A stretch of 64,000 bases of DNA, from assembly GCA_905183005.1 (NCBI GenBank), contig CAJJDO010000023.1, positions 672,191-736,190 of the forward strand, given 5' to 3'. Each line of letters starts with the position of its first letter. The first letter of the stretch is position 1. Position numbers and translations under genes: made by a program. Shown in pieces: positions 1 to 13,596 of the stretch. The notes below the pieces were generated by a model. That model was given only the letters and a program-made list of their open reading frames with translations, was not told the origin of the DNA and made no database searches. The DNA comes from Paramecium pentaurelia. Its lineage: Eukaryota > Ciliophora > Oligohymenophorea > Peniculida > Parameciidae.

Positions 1-3000
1 GAAGCATATTTAAATTCAGATGCTTCAACACAAGCAAAACATAATTCTTTCCATGTCTTTGATGTATTAGCCTTTTAAGCTGCTTCAATTGCTTTATTAA
101 ATTATTTTAATCTAACCAAACAAGATGCTATTCTTGCATTATTTTTAAGTGCTGTAAACAAGATCTTAGCTGCTTCATATAATTATTAATCATAACATCT
201 CTCTCCTACTTTAATTAAATCAGCTGAATTGCTTGATTAAATTAAAGATTCAATATCTAAATTCTTATCTAATTTAGCATAACAATAAATTAATGAATTA
301 TCAATATTTACATCCTTAACTGTTTATCTACACATTAATAAATATTTGACCAATAATTCATATTTCTCTTCTTATTCAGCCACATTAATTATATTCAAGA
401 ATGCACTTGAATCATTAGCCTTAATATAACAATCAATTGATTCATTGGTTTATCCTTAATTAAAGTAAGCTTCAGCTAACAAAGACCAAACTTCAGGTGA
501 ACTAGCATATTAAGCATATTCATGAGCTCTTGGAATGCTACCCAAATTTCTGAGTAATACATTAACAGCTTCAATATGTAAATTAAATTTCTTAAAGACA
601 GCATATGCTTCTTCATACAATCTATATTCTTCATTCAAACAATGTTATGCTATAATTTATGGATCAAATTTATCCAATCTATTAATGTAATCCAATACTT
701 TGCTTGTATCACTTTAAATGGCTGTAATAATTAACAAATTTTATAATTATTTATATTACATGAATTCAGGATTATGTAATACTAATTTCTCTAATAAACC
801 TAATAATTCATAAGGAATTTTGGCCAATACAAATGCTTTGACAGCTGCTTAAACTTCATCAACATTTTTTGAGTCTTGTAATGCTTAAATTACATAGTCA
901 ATCAAATTTTTTCTATGTGGATTTGTTTCTTATAATACTCCAGCCCATAAATCAACATCTTATCTTTCTACTAGATATTTGGCTTAGACTCTGTACATTT
1001 CATTTTTATTTGTTAAATTAATTAATTCTTAGTCACATTGTCCCCATGCTCTCTTATAGGCTAGAACTGCTAATTAAGGATCTCTTTCTTCACAGAATTT
1101 ACCAACAGCCTTTGCATCATAAAATTGATTATTAATCAAAAATCCATCAGGATCTTATGATGTATCAATCTTTATTTTAGCTAATGCATTGTGAATGGCT
1201 GGAATTTGATTACCTTCAGTAACTCTAGCTTCAAGCCATTATTCTAACACTCTAAGTTTATTTCTTTTTTCGAATTCCTCAACAGTTGGTTCAATTGGAC
1301 ACATTCCACGAATGTTATACAACAATTATTTCAAATAAACTTCATCACATTCTAAATCAATTAATGTACCAAAAACTGCAGGAGCAGCATTAGGATTTAC
1401 TTTGAATATGTAAATTTCAATATATCTAGTAAATCCATTTTTATGTAGATATCTAGTCAATTCATCAACAAATCCATTCATATCACATAAAAATATCAAT
1501 GGTCTTGGATCAGATAATTTTTATTCTTTCAAATAATTTTTAACTTTGTCTGCATCATAACAATCTCCTTTTTCTGTAATAACCCTCTCTAATTCTTTAA
1601 TTTAATTGCATTTAGCAGCAGCTTCAATATATTTATAATAGATATCCTTATCAGATGTTGTATTAATCAAAGATCCTAAAAATAAGTAGACTCCTTCAAA
1701 TGCACTAACTGATTCAAATACCTTAATGCATGCAGGGATTGTTAATCTTTAATTATTTTAAACTGCAACATTAACAACAACTTATAAGTTCTATCTATTG
1801 TGTCTTAATAAATCTTAAAGGCATTATAATGTCAATGCAGGATCAACTCTTGATAGGAAATTGATAATGAATTCAGGAGGAAGAGCATGAGTATTAAGAA
1901 TAACTCTTTTAACATCCTTTGGATCTGAGTAATTTTCAAGTGATCTTTGATATAGACCTTTTTATTCACATAATTAGGCAACTCTAATTCTATCAAATTG
2001 TGTCCAGATATTCATTTATAAAATGGCATCAGCAACTTGAGCAGCAGCTTATAGATTCAAGCATAAAACTTTAGTTTAGAGTGGTCCATCCTCTGCTCTA
2101 TTGTTTTTCATACACTCAACTAAGAAGGCTGTCATTTCTGGTAATCTTTAGAATTATTCAAATAATTCTGCAATTTAATGAACATTGATGCTTTGATCTC
2201 TTTGATATAAAGATTTAGCCATAGCTAAAGCTTATTCTGGAGATGACATCATCATATTTCTTAACATAGCCATATAATCTGTTGATACTCCAAATTATTA
2301 TTGTAATTGCATAGCTAATTCGATTTATCCAGTTTCCATATAACATTATGCTAATTTTTAATATGATTTAGATAATTTGTAGATTTAAATAGCTAAATTA
2401 ACATCATATCTTTTTAAGAGATCTCCCAATTCATCTGATGGTTCTAATTTATTTTATGCAATCCATTATTCAACAAATTGTTTTCTACCTTATTATAAAA
2501 TAGGTCCACATAATTCTATAGCTTCAAATTTATTTAATGTTCCTTTTTCTAACAAAGTTTGGAAATAGATAATAAGTGGTTAAGGTTATCCTGGTTATTA
2601 TTACATTTATTTGAATTTAGCAATACTTTCTGGATTTCTAAGAACTGTTCCAGGGGCACTAGCAGCAATTTTAGCAGCACTTAAAGCATCACCAGTTAAA
2701 ATAGCCTTATTGAATTAATCAACAAACATATTATCTGCTCCAGGAAGCTTATATCTACTAGCTAAGCGGAATCCCAATTAAATAACATCTGGAATATGTC
2801 TGCAAGTATTAATTAAATAAGACACTAGTTAGTCATCATTTACAGAAATAGTATAGACAATACCTTCCTTACCAATAATATGATATTATCCTTAATTAAC
2901 ATTTGGGGCACCTACGAAAACATTTTCATTACAGATTCTCTATTGGATTATAAATATAAAATTATACTTCTCTAAATATTAAACTAGCTGTGCTTAATTC

Positions 3001-3925
3001 ATAGACAGTTAAAAATGAAAATTTGCTTATAACATAGATTAATCCATATCTTTAATTAATATGCATTAAGACTGGGAAATCTGTTGGATAATTTGGATCA
3101 GTTTAAACTTCAACTTATTTTTTGTATTTTTAGAATCCATTAGGTGGTACTCCAATTTCTGAAATATGTAATCTGCTTGTTGTTTCACCTGACTTTCTCT
3201 CTACAAAACAGAATAAACTGCTTTTATAGTCATCTGTATGAATCAAAGCATCTCCAAAACAACAACAATGTCCTTCTAAGATTTATTATTTTGCTTATTC
3301 AATCAAAAATAATTGAATGTGACCATTAATTGTTCTACCTCCATCTGGTGTTGAAATACCATATAATGCACACCATTTTTCATTTCCTTCTAATCCATAT
3401 CCAATGATTTATACTGGATTCTCTGATGATAATGCTCCAGATCTAATTTTATTATAATTATATATGTTACCTATCCATAACTTTAACTTATTATTCACCA
3501 GGGTTTGTAATATTGATATGATAAACTGCTGTTGGAGTAACATATGCTAATTTTTATGGATTTACCCATCTCCAAAATACTATAGTCTCATTCAATTCAA
3601 CATTCTTAATTCTTTATTTCTCATCCAAATTGAAGATTTAGATCACAGTTGAATTAGGTTATTCTCCTGCTGCTCTAAGAGCAATGATATTCTTTTCTGG
3701 ATGCATTATAGCAGAGTCTGCTTTGTTTGGTTTACGAGAAATCAATTGCTTAGTCTCAAAATTGAATTGTAATAATTGAGTGTCTCCATTAGGGGCTGTT
3801 TCTCTAATTGTAATATATTTATCTGATTCAAAGAAAATTTAGCCAAATTTGAAATTGGTTTGACTAACACCCAATTAAGAAAATCGGTAAGCCTCTTAAA
3901 CTCTTATTGGTCTGATTGGATTCAT
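1..3925 (-). CDS. CLTC: Clathrin heavy chain (partial, C-terminus outside window)
   Basis: Coat protein of clathrin-coated vesicles; three heavy chains form the triskelion leg. The ATG lies at 3925 and the protein starts MNPIRPIRVQEAYRF, as clathrin heavy chains do. The seven-bladed N-terminal propeller follows, with recognisable stretches such as SAIMHPEKNIIALRA and VFWRWVNPK. After it comes the long alpha-helical leg of clathrin repeats, read to the window edge. About 1,290 of the usual 1,650-1,700 residues are present; the trimerisation end lies before position 1. At least two introns are visible, at 2940-2967 and 3443-3470, each 28 nt in GTA...TAG form on the minus strand. Gln is mostly TAA. 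The gene is divergent from the cytochrome b5-domain gene. Family assignment is very secure; exact intron list is not complete. Confidence 0.95.
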
Positions 3926-4553
3926 AAAAAAATAAAAATTTAAATTTCACATTTCCACATCATATCGGTATTTGAATTAGCATAATTTAATAATAATATA
4001 ATAGGTATTACGCAAATAATATTTATATATTTACATACACACTATTAAATTTAATATGAAAATTGTAATCATCATCTACATAAGAATATATATTTAATCT
4101 TTATTGATATTCTATATTTTAAGATTTCTATTTATTTTCATTATTTAATGATTGTGTATTATATTTATATATATTAAAAGGTTGCATCAATTTATAATAA
4201 TACATCTTTAGATAATGAATTAATTAATTAATCATTCCTTTTACTTTTTCAAATAAAAAATGATTCTAATTTTAAGAAAGTAATGAAAAATAATTATGTG
4301 TTATTTATACAATTATCAATGATTTTGTGATTTATGTTTAGTTATAATTTAGTTTGATATCCAATTTATTTATTTACTATCTTCTCTTAAATTTTCAGAT
4401 TAAATAAGGTTTGATTATATTTTATTATTTTTTTGATAATATCTTATTTGAATTAAGTTAAAATAAAGTCATAATAACTTAATTTTATTTCATTCGAATA
4501 TGTACAAATTGCATGTTCATTATCAAGATTTATGATCATAAATTTTTATTAAT
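3926..4553. other. Divergent intergenic region
   Basis: About 630 bp of very AT-rich sequence between the clathrin start and the start of the cytochrome b5-domain gene, which point away from each other. It presumably holds both promoters. I see no coding stretch, RNA gene or repeat array in it. Confidence 0.5.
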
Positions 4554-5865
4554 ATGAATAAAAGTTTTAAAAGTTACCCATCCTTTGCTGCCTTTTAGAT
4601 TGAGCAATCAAAATCAAATAGGTAATATTGATAAGTATAACAGTTTGAAAAAAGATTACTCTATGTTTATCATAACTCAGTTTATGATTTGACGGATTTC
4701 ATAGATAAACATCCTGGAGGAAGAGGTCCTTTAAATACATATAAAGGTAGAGATTTAGAAAATGTATAATATTATGTTTAGATTATAGATATTTTTCAAT
4801 CCCGCAATACATAAACATAGTTAATAAGCATTGCATACATTAGAGCGGTATAAATGTGGAATAATAGAGAACAAACCTATTTAATAATAATCTTAATAAT
4901 AATAAGCTATGTTAGGCTCAAAATCAACAAATGTAACATAATCTATTATGACAAATAAATCTCAAAAAAATACACCATAAAAAAATGATTCTGATAAAAA
5001 ACCTCAATAAAAATCATAATCTGTTAAACCTAAAGTATAAAAATAAGAAGATAGACTAAATCAATCTATGAGTAAATTAAATCAATCTATGACAAGCAGT
5101 GTTAAATCTTAATTTTTACTCATACCAACATCATAAGAAATACTGATGATACAAAAATAAAAATAATAGAAACTAATTAAATAGTGGAAATAATCTGAAA
5201 TTGAAGAATTAAAAAGATAATAAGCAGAAGTTGAAAAATTAAGAGATGAAAAAAATGATGATCGAAAAACATAAAGTGAAATCTTAGTATCTACTCGTAA
5301 GAAATCAACTAATCCTTATTATTTAGCATGGCTTGAAAGATAACAACGATAGGAATTATAAAAATAAGAAGAATCTAAAAATTCTAATATCCTTCCTGCT
5401 TATCTCACATAATCTAATGATTAAAATATCATTATGTTTGAAGATACTAATAAATTTTAATAAATATCTTATGATTTTGAAAAAAAAAAATAACATGACT
5501 CAAAATAATCCTAATCAGTCATTGTAGAAAAAACTTAGAAAAAAGTTAATACTTATTATGAAGAATGGAAGAGAAGATAAAGTTTAAAAAATTAAGATTA
5601 TTAAAAAGAATAATAATAATAATAATAAGAAAACAATCAATTATCAAAATAGCAATCAATCATTTTCGAAGAGAATGAATCATAGATTTCTGGATAACCA
5701 TCTTCTATGAATAATAGTTTCCAAAGAACCTATTCAATGAGTTAAAGAACTATTGTATAAGAAGATCCTTAATTAAGTGTACCTGTTTTTGCTCCAAAGT
5801 TCATCTCTCCTATTAAAGCCAAATTTGTATTTAGTTCTAGTATGAAAAAACTAGAAGGTAGATGA
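4554..5865 (+). CDS. Cytochrome b5-like heme-binding domain protein with long coiled tail
   Basis: The N-terminal part is a cytochrome b5-type fold: LLYVYHNSVYDLTDF, then the heme motif HPGG, an intron at 4764-4788 (25 nt), then IHKHSQQALHTLERYKCG, which supplies the second axial His. The remaining ~340 residues are Gln/Lys/Ser-rich, largely coiled coil and low complexity, with repeated NQSM-type segments, and no membrane anchor is seen. The stop is TGA at 5863. The start is uncertain: from ATG 4554 an in-frame TGA occurs at 4629, so an intron must remove it. The obvious candidate, 4622-4643, is 22 nt and does not restore the frame by itself. Soluble b5-domain proteins of this build are usually electron carriers or heme-binding regulators; here the substrate is unknown. 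Confidence 0.7.
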
Positions 5866-6494
5866 ATGGGAATAAATAAATTATAACTACTATTTATTAT
5901 TTAATTTTATAATATTTATTTATTAATATCATATACAATGAATGATCAAATATTTAATAGAGAAAAATTATTTTTGAAAAATATACATCAATATCTAAAT
6001 AGTTTCATTCCTTCTAAAATGAGTATTTTATATTTAAGGCTTTTGATTATTTTAAGATTAATAATTTAAATTCAATTTGTAATTTAACATAATGTATAAT
6101 ATATGCTATTAATTATGTTTATTTTAAGAGAAAATCTTATAAAATTACTGAATATTATATATATAAAAATTTATTATATTTACAAAATATATGATCATTT
6201 CAAAATTTATATACTATTTCTTTTTAAAAAATAATAACAATATAAGATTATTAATATATCTTAATCATAGTTAATTTTAATTTAATGAATATTTTTAATT
6301 GATTTTATTACAATGATAATAGAGTTATAATTAATATAATCTTTATATTTATTATGCCCTTATTAATTAAAAATGAAATATATTTTCTTATTGATTAAAT
6401 AATATAAAATTCTAATGTGAATGTAATTAAGAAGAAAATTAATATGAAAATATTTTAGTTTATTTAAAAATTTTCTTTATTTATAATAATAATT
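5866..6494. other. Intergenic region
   Basis: About 630 bp of extremely AT-rich DNA between two genes on the plus strand. I see no open frame of protein-like composition on either strand and no RNA or repeat structure. It probably holds the 3' end of the b5-domain gene and the promoter of the CFAP70-like gene. Confidence 0.4.
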
Positions 6495-9436
6495 ATGAAT
6501 GACATAAAACTTCTTGAAAGAATGCCAGCAAGAAAAACAAATATCAAGATGAATTTTGTTATAAATGGTGTATTTTCATTTCCTGAAGAATGGAGAGTAA
6601 CTGATGAAGCAAATCCTAATTTATTTTAATATTCAGTTGCATTTCTTGATCAAAGATTGTCAGGTGGGAAAATATTACCTAGAGAATTAACTGAGAAAGA
6701 GAAGAGAGAAATTGAAGAAGCAGAGGCGGCAAAGAAAGCAAAAAAACAACCAAAAAAAGATGCTAAAATAGAAGTAATATGAATTATTATACATAGCCTC
6801 CTAAATTAACACCAGAAGAGGAAAAAGAAAAGCTTCTTAAAGAATAAATGGAACTGGAAGAATAATAGAGACTTAAGGCTGAATGGGATGCTTTGACAGA
6901 AGAATAATAATTTTATAGGACTCAAGAGGATCAATTCAAAAGTCCAAGCATAAAGTTTGATCAGAATTAATTTTCTTAAGAATTAACAGGATAAAAATTA
7001 GTGATATAATAAGAAAGAGTAAGAGTTGATAAAGGAGAATGGATATTTTTATATAAATCTCCAATTCCAGGTGATGAAGAAGTAGCAAAACTCAAAAAAG
7101 CAAAACCTAAAACTTTAAATATCAATGATTTGAATATAATTGTATTTAAAGCTTGGATAGATTATATACCATTTTAAACTTCAGGATAGATTGAAACTAT
7201 TCAAAGAATAAAGTTTACATAATATATGGATGAATAATCTCCTCCTGAAACACCAAAACCTAATATAGAAACTATGTATATGTATTTAAAAATCAATTTA
7301 TCTCAACCAATAACTCCTATTAGATATATGCCATAACCAACATTCTAAGATTTAATTCCTTTAGCTCCTGAACCTTAACCAATACCATTAAGTTAATAAT
7401 GTATTGAAGAGTTGAGAAGTGATTTATAAGTCATAATTGAATCATTAGCAATGGAATATTCTAATATGTTTTCGAAAGATCTAAACAAATATCAAAATGA
7501 AAAATAAAGTAATATGTTAATGACTCATAAGAAATAATCACTTTAATAAAGAAAAGAACACTTTTTATATGATTTCAATATATCTGGAAAATATAAAATT
7601 TTAAAGGAAAGAATAAAAAAGAGTATAGTTAAGTTATGCAGAGATAAGTTTGGTAAATTTGGTTCAGTAACAGGTATTTCAACAGATTAATCTGATTAAT
7701 TTTATTCAGAATTATATGTTTTTTTAATGGAAGAAATGAGATAAGTTTTAATTAATATGGTAAGAGAGAATAAAGAAGCATTGTAAGAGGATTTTTCTCA
7801 TTTATTATCAAAGAAAAAAACTATTTAGGATGTTGGATTTTAAGAAATTATAATAGAAAAAACAAATGAAACTAGAAAACAATAACTTGAGAGATTATGT
7901 TAAGAATATGAAATTTTAAATAGAACAGAAGAAGTAGAAAAACATTTAAGAGATTTAAATTTAATAAATGCAAAAGATCAAGATGCATTAATGAAATTTG
8001 CATTCTTCTGTCTTAGATGTGCAAAAATAGAATAAGCAGTAACACTTGTAGAATAAGCTTTATCTTTTGATGGTCATAATCAAAAAAATTAATTATTATT
8101 AGCTGGTTTATATTAAAAAAGAGAAAAGATTTCAGAAGCTAAATTTATATTAGAATTATTATTAGATTAAGATCCAAATAATTTAATATATCATTTATTT
8201 TACAATCTTATTATATAATAATAAGACTAAGAATTAGCTGATTTCATGATGCAAAAAGCTGAAAGAATATGGCTTAGACAATTGAATCTAATTAAATAAG
8301 AAGGAATGCATCATGAAGATCCTTAATTATTTGATATTCCTTGGATAAAGATTCCTATTCCAGTTCCAGATAAACCTGAAAAAGATAAGGCTATTTTAGA
8401 ATAAAGAGAATAATAAAGAATTGCTTGGGAGAATGCTCATAATTAACCATAATTGACTGAATAATAATAAGATCAAATGATTTTATAATTGGTAGAATTC
8501 TTTGAGAATGCTTGTCTATTTGAATAAGCTGAATAATCATTGGGTCTATTAAATGATTAATCTCATAATAAAATTGCTATGTTAAGAGCAAAGATATTTT
8601 TATATAAATCTGAATATTCTCAATGCTTAGATTTAATTGAAAATATGTTAGGTATTATCATATAATATATTTAAAGAATTTAATCCTGAAAATTTAGAAA
8701 TACGTATTGAATATATAAAAATATTGTTTAAAAGTTAATCTTTTGATAAATGTGAGAAATAGATTAAATTTGTTTTACCAAATCCATAATTGAGAGAAGA
8801 TTAGATTACTTATTTTAGTATGTATTTGATGTTAGGTTCAATTTATATAAATGAAAAATAATTTGGTAATGCTAGAGCAGTATTCACAAAGGCTTGTTAA
8901 ATTAAAGAGAATTCATCATTGTCTTGGATGGGATTGGGTATATCTTCTCATGAATGTGGTAAGTATAAGGAGGCAGAAGATGCTTTAAGAATGGCTAATC
9001 TTTATGAACCTACTAATGATACAGTTTGGGGATATATTGCATTAAATTGTTTAAAAGATGGTAAAAGATTCAGAGATGCTAATTCAGCTTTGAAAGAAAT
9101 GAATAAGACAGATGTATTAAATACAAAATATTTAATTAGACTGGTTAAGTAAATTTAATGGTTCGTTTAAGCAAAGAATTTTATAATATTGAAGAATATT
9201 TAACTGCTAAAGAATTATTATAAAAAGCAATAAATTGGGCTAAGATTTAAGATATGTTATCAGAAGAAATTAATCAATTTGAGATTTAATTGGCAGAGAC
9301 AAATGAAAAACTTGGATTACTATAATAAGCTATAGATATATATTCAGAAATATTAAATGGAGAATGTGGATCTTTAGAAGAACACTTAAAAGAATAAATA
9401 AATAGATTACATTTCCAGATCAATATAAAATATTGA
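6495..9436 (+). CDS. CFAP70: CFAP70-like ciliary TPR protein
   Basis: Probable cilia- and flagella-associated protein 70, an axonemal central-apparatus protein. It starts MNDIKLLERMPARKTN, then has a charged Glu/Lys segment, a middle beta-rich/linker part with many prolines, and a C-terminal array of TPR repeats. The best-matching stretch, at about 8919-9150, reads SWMGLGISSHECGKYKEAED followed by ALRMANLYEPTNDTVWGY, closely like the CFAP70 TPR end. Introns: 6774-6796 (23 nt, TAG end), one near 8652, and one near 9150 (23 nt) needed to keep the frame into FYNIEEYLTAKELL. The stop is TGA at 9434. Length, about 950 residues, fits the family. The N-terminal domain is only weakly recognisable, so another TPR ciliary protein cannot be excluded. 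Confidence 0.7.
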
Positions 9437-9476
9437 TAAAATATAATAAATATTTATATATTATTAATATTAAATT

Positions 9477-10045
9477 ATGAAATCCTTGTTCAGATATCAT
9501 TTCATTAACAAAGTCAATATTTCCTCAATCAATCAAAATACATTGATTCCTTTATATAAGACATCAATATCAGGTATTTGTATTATATAAATATTATTAG
9601 ATTAGAAATTAAATAATTTTTAATAATCTTATGTACCTTTTAAAGAATATTTTCAACTTGTTCCCATCTTTCTTGAAAGGTATTTGTTTGATCATGGTAA
9701 ACATTTTGTTGTTGGAATGTAATATTCAAAAGAAACTAATCTATTGTAATTGAAATGTTTAGCACATTCAGGAATTTATACTAAATATGTTAGATTTAAT
9801 TATTATTTTAGGTTGTTCCTTAAAATATTATACCTGTTACATTTGGTGATTACAATTAGAGTTGTAGATTTAATTTATTTGAGCACACTATTCGAGTTGA
9901 CTATGATATGATTTATTATAACAATTAGCAAAATGAATTTTACCTATTTGATAGAGAAGGTAAATGGGAAGAAGTGGAGATTCCAGAATTATCAATTCAA
10001 AAATTATTTGATGAGAAGAAATATTTGAACGAAGTTTTCAGATGA
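9477..10045 (+). CDS. Small protein, probably mitochondrial, function unknown
   Basis: About 170 residues after removal of two introns (one beginning near 9575; the second GTTAG...TTTAG near 9790, joining KY to VVPQN). The N-terminus MKSLFRYHFINKVN is basic, hydroxylated and lacks acidic residues, as in mitochondrial presequences; that is inference. The body has aromatic-rich strands such as VPIFLERYLFDHGKHFVVG and ends with a charged helix KLFDEKKYLNEVFR. No catalytic motif, metal site or membrane segment is visible and I do not recognise the family. It sits 40 bp after the CFAP70-like gene and 46 bp before the kinase gene, on the same strand. Confidence 0.6.
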
Positions 10046-10091
10046 TCAAAAATAAATAAATATATAAAAATATTAATTATTTTTAACAACC

Positions 10092-12345
10092 ATGAGACCT
10101 AGATTATATCAATAAGACAAAAAAATTATTGTATATCTCATTAATATCATAGAATTATTCTTTTGACTCAAATCAATATGGGTTTCCCCAAACAACTAAG
10201 AATAGAGAAAATTAAAAAAGTATGTTTTAGCCTGAATTCTCTATTCATGAAAGTTCGTCTCCCAGAAGAAGACCATATAATCGAGTTAGTATTCTATATA
10301 TATAATTAGGTTTCATATAAAATTACTCCATCTATTAATTTCTCTACTCAGATTTCATAAATTTCTAAAAAACTCACTTAACCAAAATCTAATTTGACAG
10401 ACAAATCAGGTTCATCTATTGAAATCTAAAAGGATATGGAAATAATCTAAGATTCTAAATTATAAACTTCTCAAAAATAGCATTTTCATACATAAAATTA
10501 TTAGTTAAAATTAGAGACAAAATCAAAAGAAATCCAAACTGATCTTAGTGATTTTTAAAAGAATGATTCCATTGAAAGAGTACAAGAAGCTAAAGTTTTA
10601 AAATGCATCCAATACCCATCATTTTATTCAATATATGGTAAAGGAAAAAAGGCAACCTCTAGAGATCAGCATTCATTATAGGTATAAAATCATTTTCTTA
10701 ATAATTAGAAAGTGTATTCCTACATCTTAGATGAATCAGGTTCACCTAAAAATTCAAAACCTTTAGATTGGTCAAAAATTAAAGTTCCATTAAAAAATAA
10801 TGAATGTTTAATAGAGTTTGGTAACTACCTAACATAATTTGAAAAATAAGAAATTTTAACATATAAGGATGTAATACAAAATGATTTACTTTAATTTAGA
10901 TTTATTATATAGGATATTCAGCTAAAAAATAAAATAATTAGATGACGTAGTTCAATGAAGGATTTGATAATGAAAAAGGGGAATATATAATAAATTTAAA
11001 TGATCATATTGCATATAGATTTGAAGTGTTAGAAATTATAGGAAAGGGAAGTTTTGGTTAAGCACTTAAAGTATTTGATCATTAGAAAAATGTTATTTCT
11101 TGTTTAAAGATAATTAGAAACAAAAAAAAGTTTTATAATTAATCCTTAATAGAAATTTAAATTCTTACATATATTAAAGATAAAGATCCTGAAAACCTGA
11201 CAAATATCATCAAGATTAAAGACTATTTTGTATTTAGAAATCATGTGGTAAAATTCTAATGCTAATTTTAAGTGTTTGAATTTTGAATTACTATCAATGA
11301 ATTTATATGACCTTATAAAATTAAACAACTTTTCAGGATTACAATTGGAATTGATAAGAAGATTTGCTATTTAAATACTTAATTCATTAAGTTTTCTTTA
11401 TAAACACAATATAATTCATTGTGATTTAAAACCAGAAAATATATTACTTAAACATGCCAATAAAAGTGGAATTAAAATAATAGATTTTGGAAGTAGTTGT
11501 TTTGAAGATCAAAAGATTTATACCTATATATAATCAAGATATTACAGAGCCCCAGAAGTTATACTAGGAATTCCATATAGTAAAAGCATTGATATGTGGA
11601 GTTTTGGATGCATATTAGCTGAATTGTATTTAGGATTTCCTTTATTCCCTGGAGAGAATGAATAAGAATAAATTAGTTTCATATTAGAATTATTAGGTCC
11701 TCCTGATTCAGAAATGCTTTAAGTATTAAATTGATTATTATTGATAAGAATGCTGAAAGGAGGAAATTGTTTTTTAAAGATTACCATCCTTATAAACCAT
11801 TAATTTACTAAAATAAAAGAGGAAAGGTAAGAATACCTGGAAGCAAGAATTTGAATAGTATTTTAAGATGTAATGATAATTTGTTTGTTGATTTTTTATC
11901 AAAGTGCTTAGTTTGGAATCCAAAAAAAAGAATCAAACCAATAGATGCTTTAATGCATGTATTTATTTTAGAAGGATTACCCAGTTAAATTAGACATCAA
12001 CATATTCAATATATAGAAAATGAGTATTAAACATTTATATAGAAAAAAAATCCTTTGTATTAAGGTGAATAAGGAAAATAAATTTCAATGAATTTTACTT
12101 CAGAACCAGAAATGTATCATAATTCAAAATTGAAAAATTAAGTTTTAACTTAAAAATTTTCTTATATTAAATAACATTCATAAGAAAAAGAATCTGAGAA
12201 AGAGGTTGAAAAAGAAACTTAAAATGTATCCAAAAGATTATCTTTATCTTTTCATTCAAATAAACACTCAAATTATAAGCAACCTTTTTTATTTAATTTA
12301 CATCCAGAAACAACTAAAAATTTAATTAAAAAAAAGATTAATTGA
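10092..12345 (+). CDS. DYRK-family protein kinase
   Basis: Dual-specificity tyrosine-regulated (CMGC) kinase. About 250 N-terminal residues of Ser/Gln-rich sequence precede the catalytic domain, which opens with EIIGKGSFGQALKVFD (glycine loop) and CLKIIRNKKKF (VAIK Lys). Then come IIHCDLKPENILL (catalytic loop, HCD instead of HRD), KIIDFGSSCF (DFG), the DYRK activation loop YTYIQSRYYRAPEVILG with the YxY autophosphorylation site, and DMWSFGCILAELY. The C-terminal tail is basic and Gln/Ser-rich. Introns at 11248-11272 and 11723-11748 are required by the frame and both end in AAG; an earlier one near 10285 ends TAG. The stop is TGA at 12343. DYRKs act in cell-cycle and differentiation control; the substrate here is unknown. 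Confidence 0.93.
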
Positions 12346-12479
12346 TTAATATAATTTTTTTGTATTTAATATATATATATATAGATTATTATTTAATAAT
12401 GGATATAATTATCTTTTTTTAATCTATATATATATATATTATTTTAAGAATAATTATTAAATATAATAAAATAATATTA

Positions 12480-13531
12480 ATGATTATAAATAAATTTTTT
12501 GCTGCATTTTCACAACTCATTAGTAAAACTTCCTAAGTAGTGAAGCAATCTCTAGTAAAATAAAATTTAACACAATCTGAACCAATGAGATTAAGTAAAT
12601 ACTTGGCTTAAACAAGTGTATGCTCAAGAAGAGAAGCAGAAAAAATGATTTAATCTGGGATGATATTGGTTGATGGAAAGAAAGTAGAAAGTAATATACC
12701 AGTTACTTCTGAAAATAAAATACAAGTATTTACAAAGAATGGAGAAAGAATGCCTATAAAACAATCAACAGTAACCAGAATTTATTATAAAAGAAAGTAT
12801 GGATTTTTTATAAACCAATTGGTATGATATGTTCTCACAATGATCCATTTAAGAGACCATCATTTTATGATTTTGCAAAAATTAGATTAAAAACTGACTA
12901 GCATATTATTTCTGTGGGAAGATTAGATTTTAATTCAGAAGGATTAATAGTTGTAACAAATGATGGAGAGCTGGCTAGATGTATGGAATTACCAGAAACA
13001 AAATTATAACGTACCTATAGAGTAAGAGTTTATGGTACTTTTACAGAGGAGAAACTGAAAAAGATAAGAAATGGTGTAACAATAGCTGGTGTAAATTATG
13101 GACCATATTGGATTAATGTTGAGAATAGGTAAAATTAATAATGTATATTTAGATAGTCAAGAAATACTTGGTTAATTATGAGATTAGAATAAGGTAAAAA
13201 TAGAGAAATTAGAAAAGTTATGTAGAAATTTGATTTGAGAGTAAATAGATTAATAAGATAAAGTTATGGTCCTTATAAACTTATGGGTTTGAAACCAGGT
13301 GATTTTTATGAAGCTTAAATTGAACCAGAAATAAAGAGAAAACTTTATCTTTATACTAGAAAAAAGTTATAAGGTGTATAAGAATAAATTTAATTGGAAT
13401 AAACAAAACTAAAAATTAAAGCTTTAGATGAGTAAAGTAAAAATGATAAGTAGATTGAAAAATAAGAAAATGATTAAATTGAGAAGAAGAATTTAATATA
13501 ATCTTAGAAACTTCACTCAAAAACCAATTGA
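12480..13531 (+). CDS. RsuA/RluB-type pseudouridine synthase, probably mitochondrial
   Basis: Converts a uridine in rRNA to pseudouridine. A basic N-terminal extension of ~35 residues (MIINKFFAAFSQLISKTS) looks like a mitochondrial targeting peptide. It is followed by an S4 RNA-binding domain (LSKYLAQTSVCSRREAEKMI ... GMILVDGKKV). The catalytic domain has KPIGMICSHND, then GRLDFNSEGLIVVTNDGELA, whose Asp in GRLD is the catalytic residue of the family, and later LEQGKNREIRKVM and VNRLIRQSYGPYKL. A C-terminal Lys/Gln/Glu-rich tail of ~50 residues is added. One intron, 12771-12793 (23 nt), is needed to join the S4 part to the catalytic domain and ends AAG. The bacterial-type enzyme and presequence suggest organellar rRNA modification. 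Confidence 0.9.
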
Positions 13532-13596
13532 TTTATTTTAATAAATTATATAAACAATTATAAAATTAATTTATATATAATTATCTTGATTAGTGA

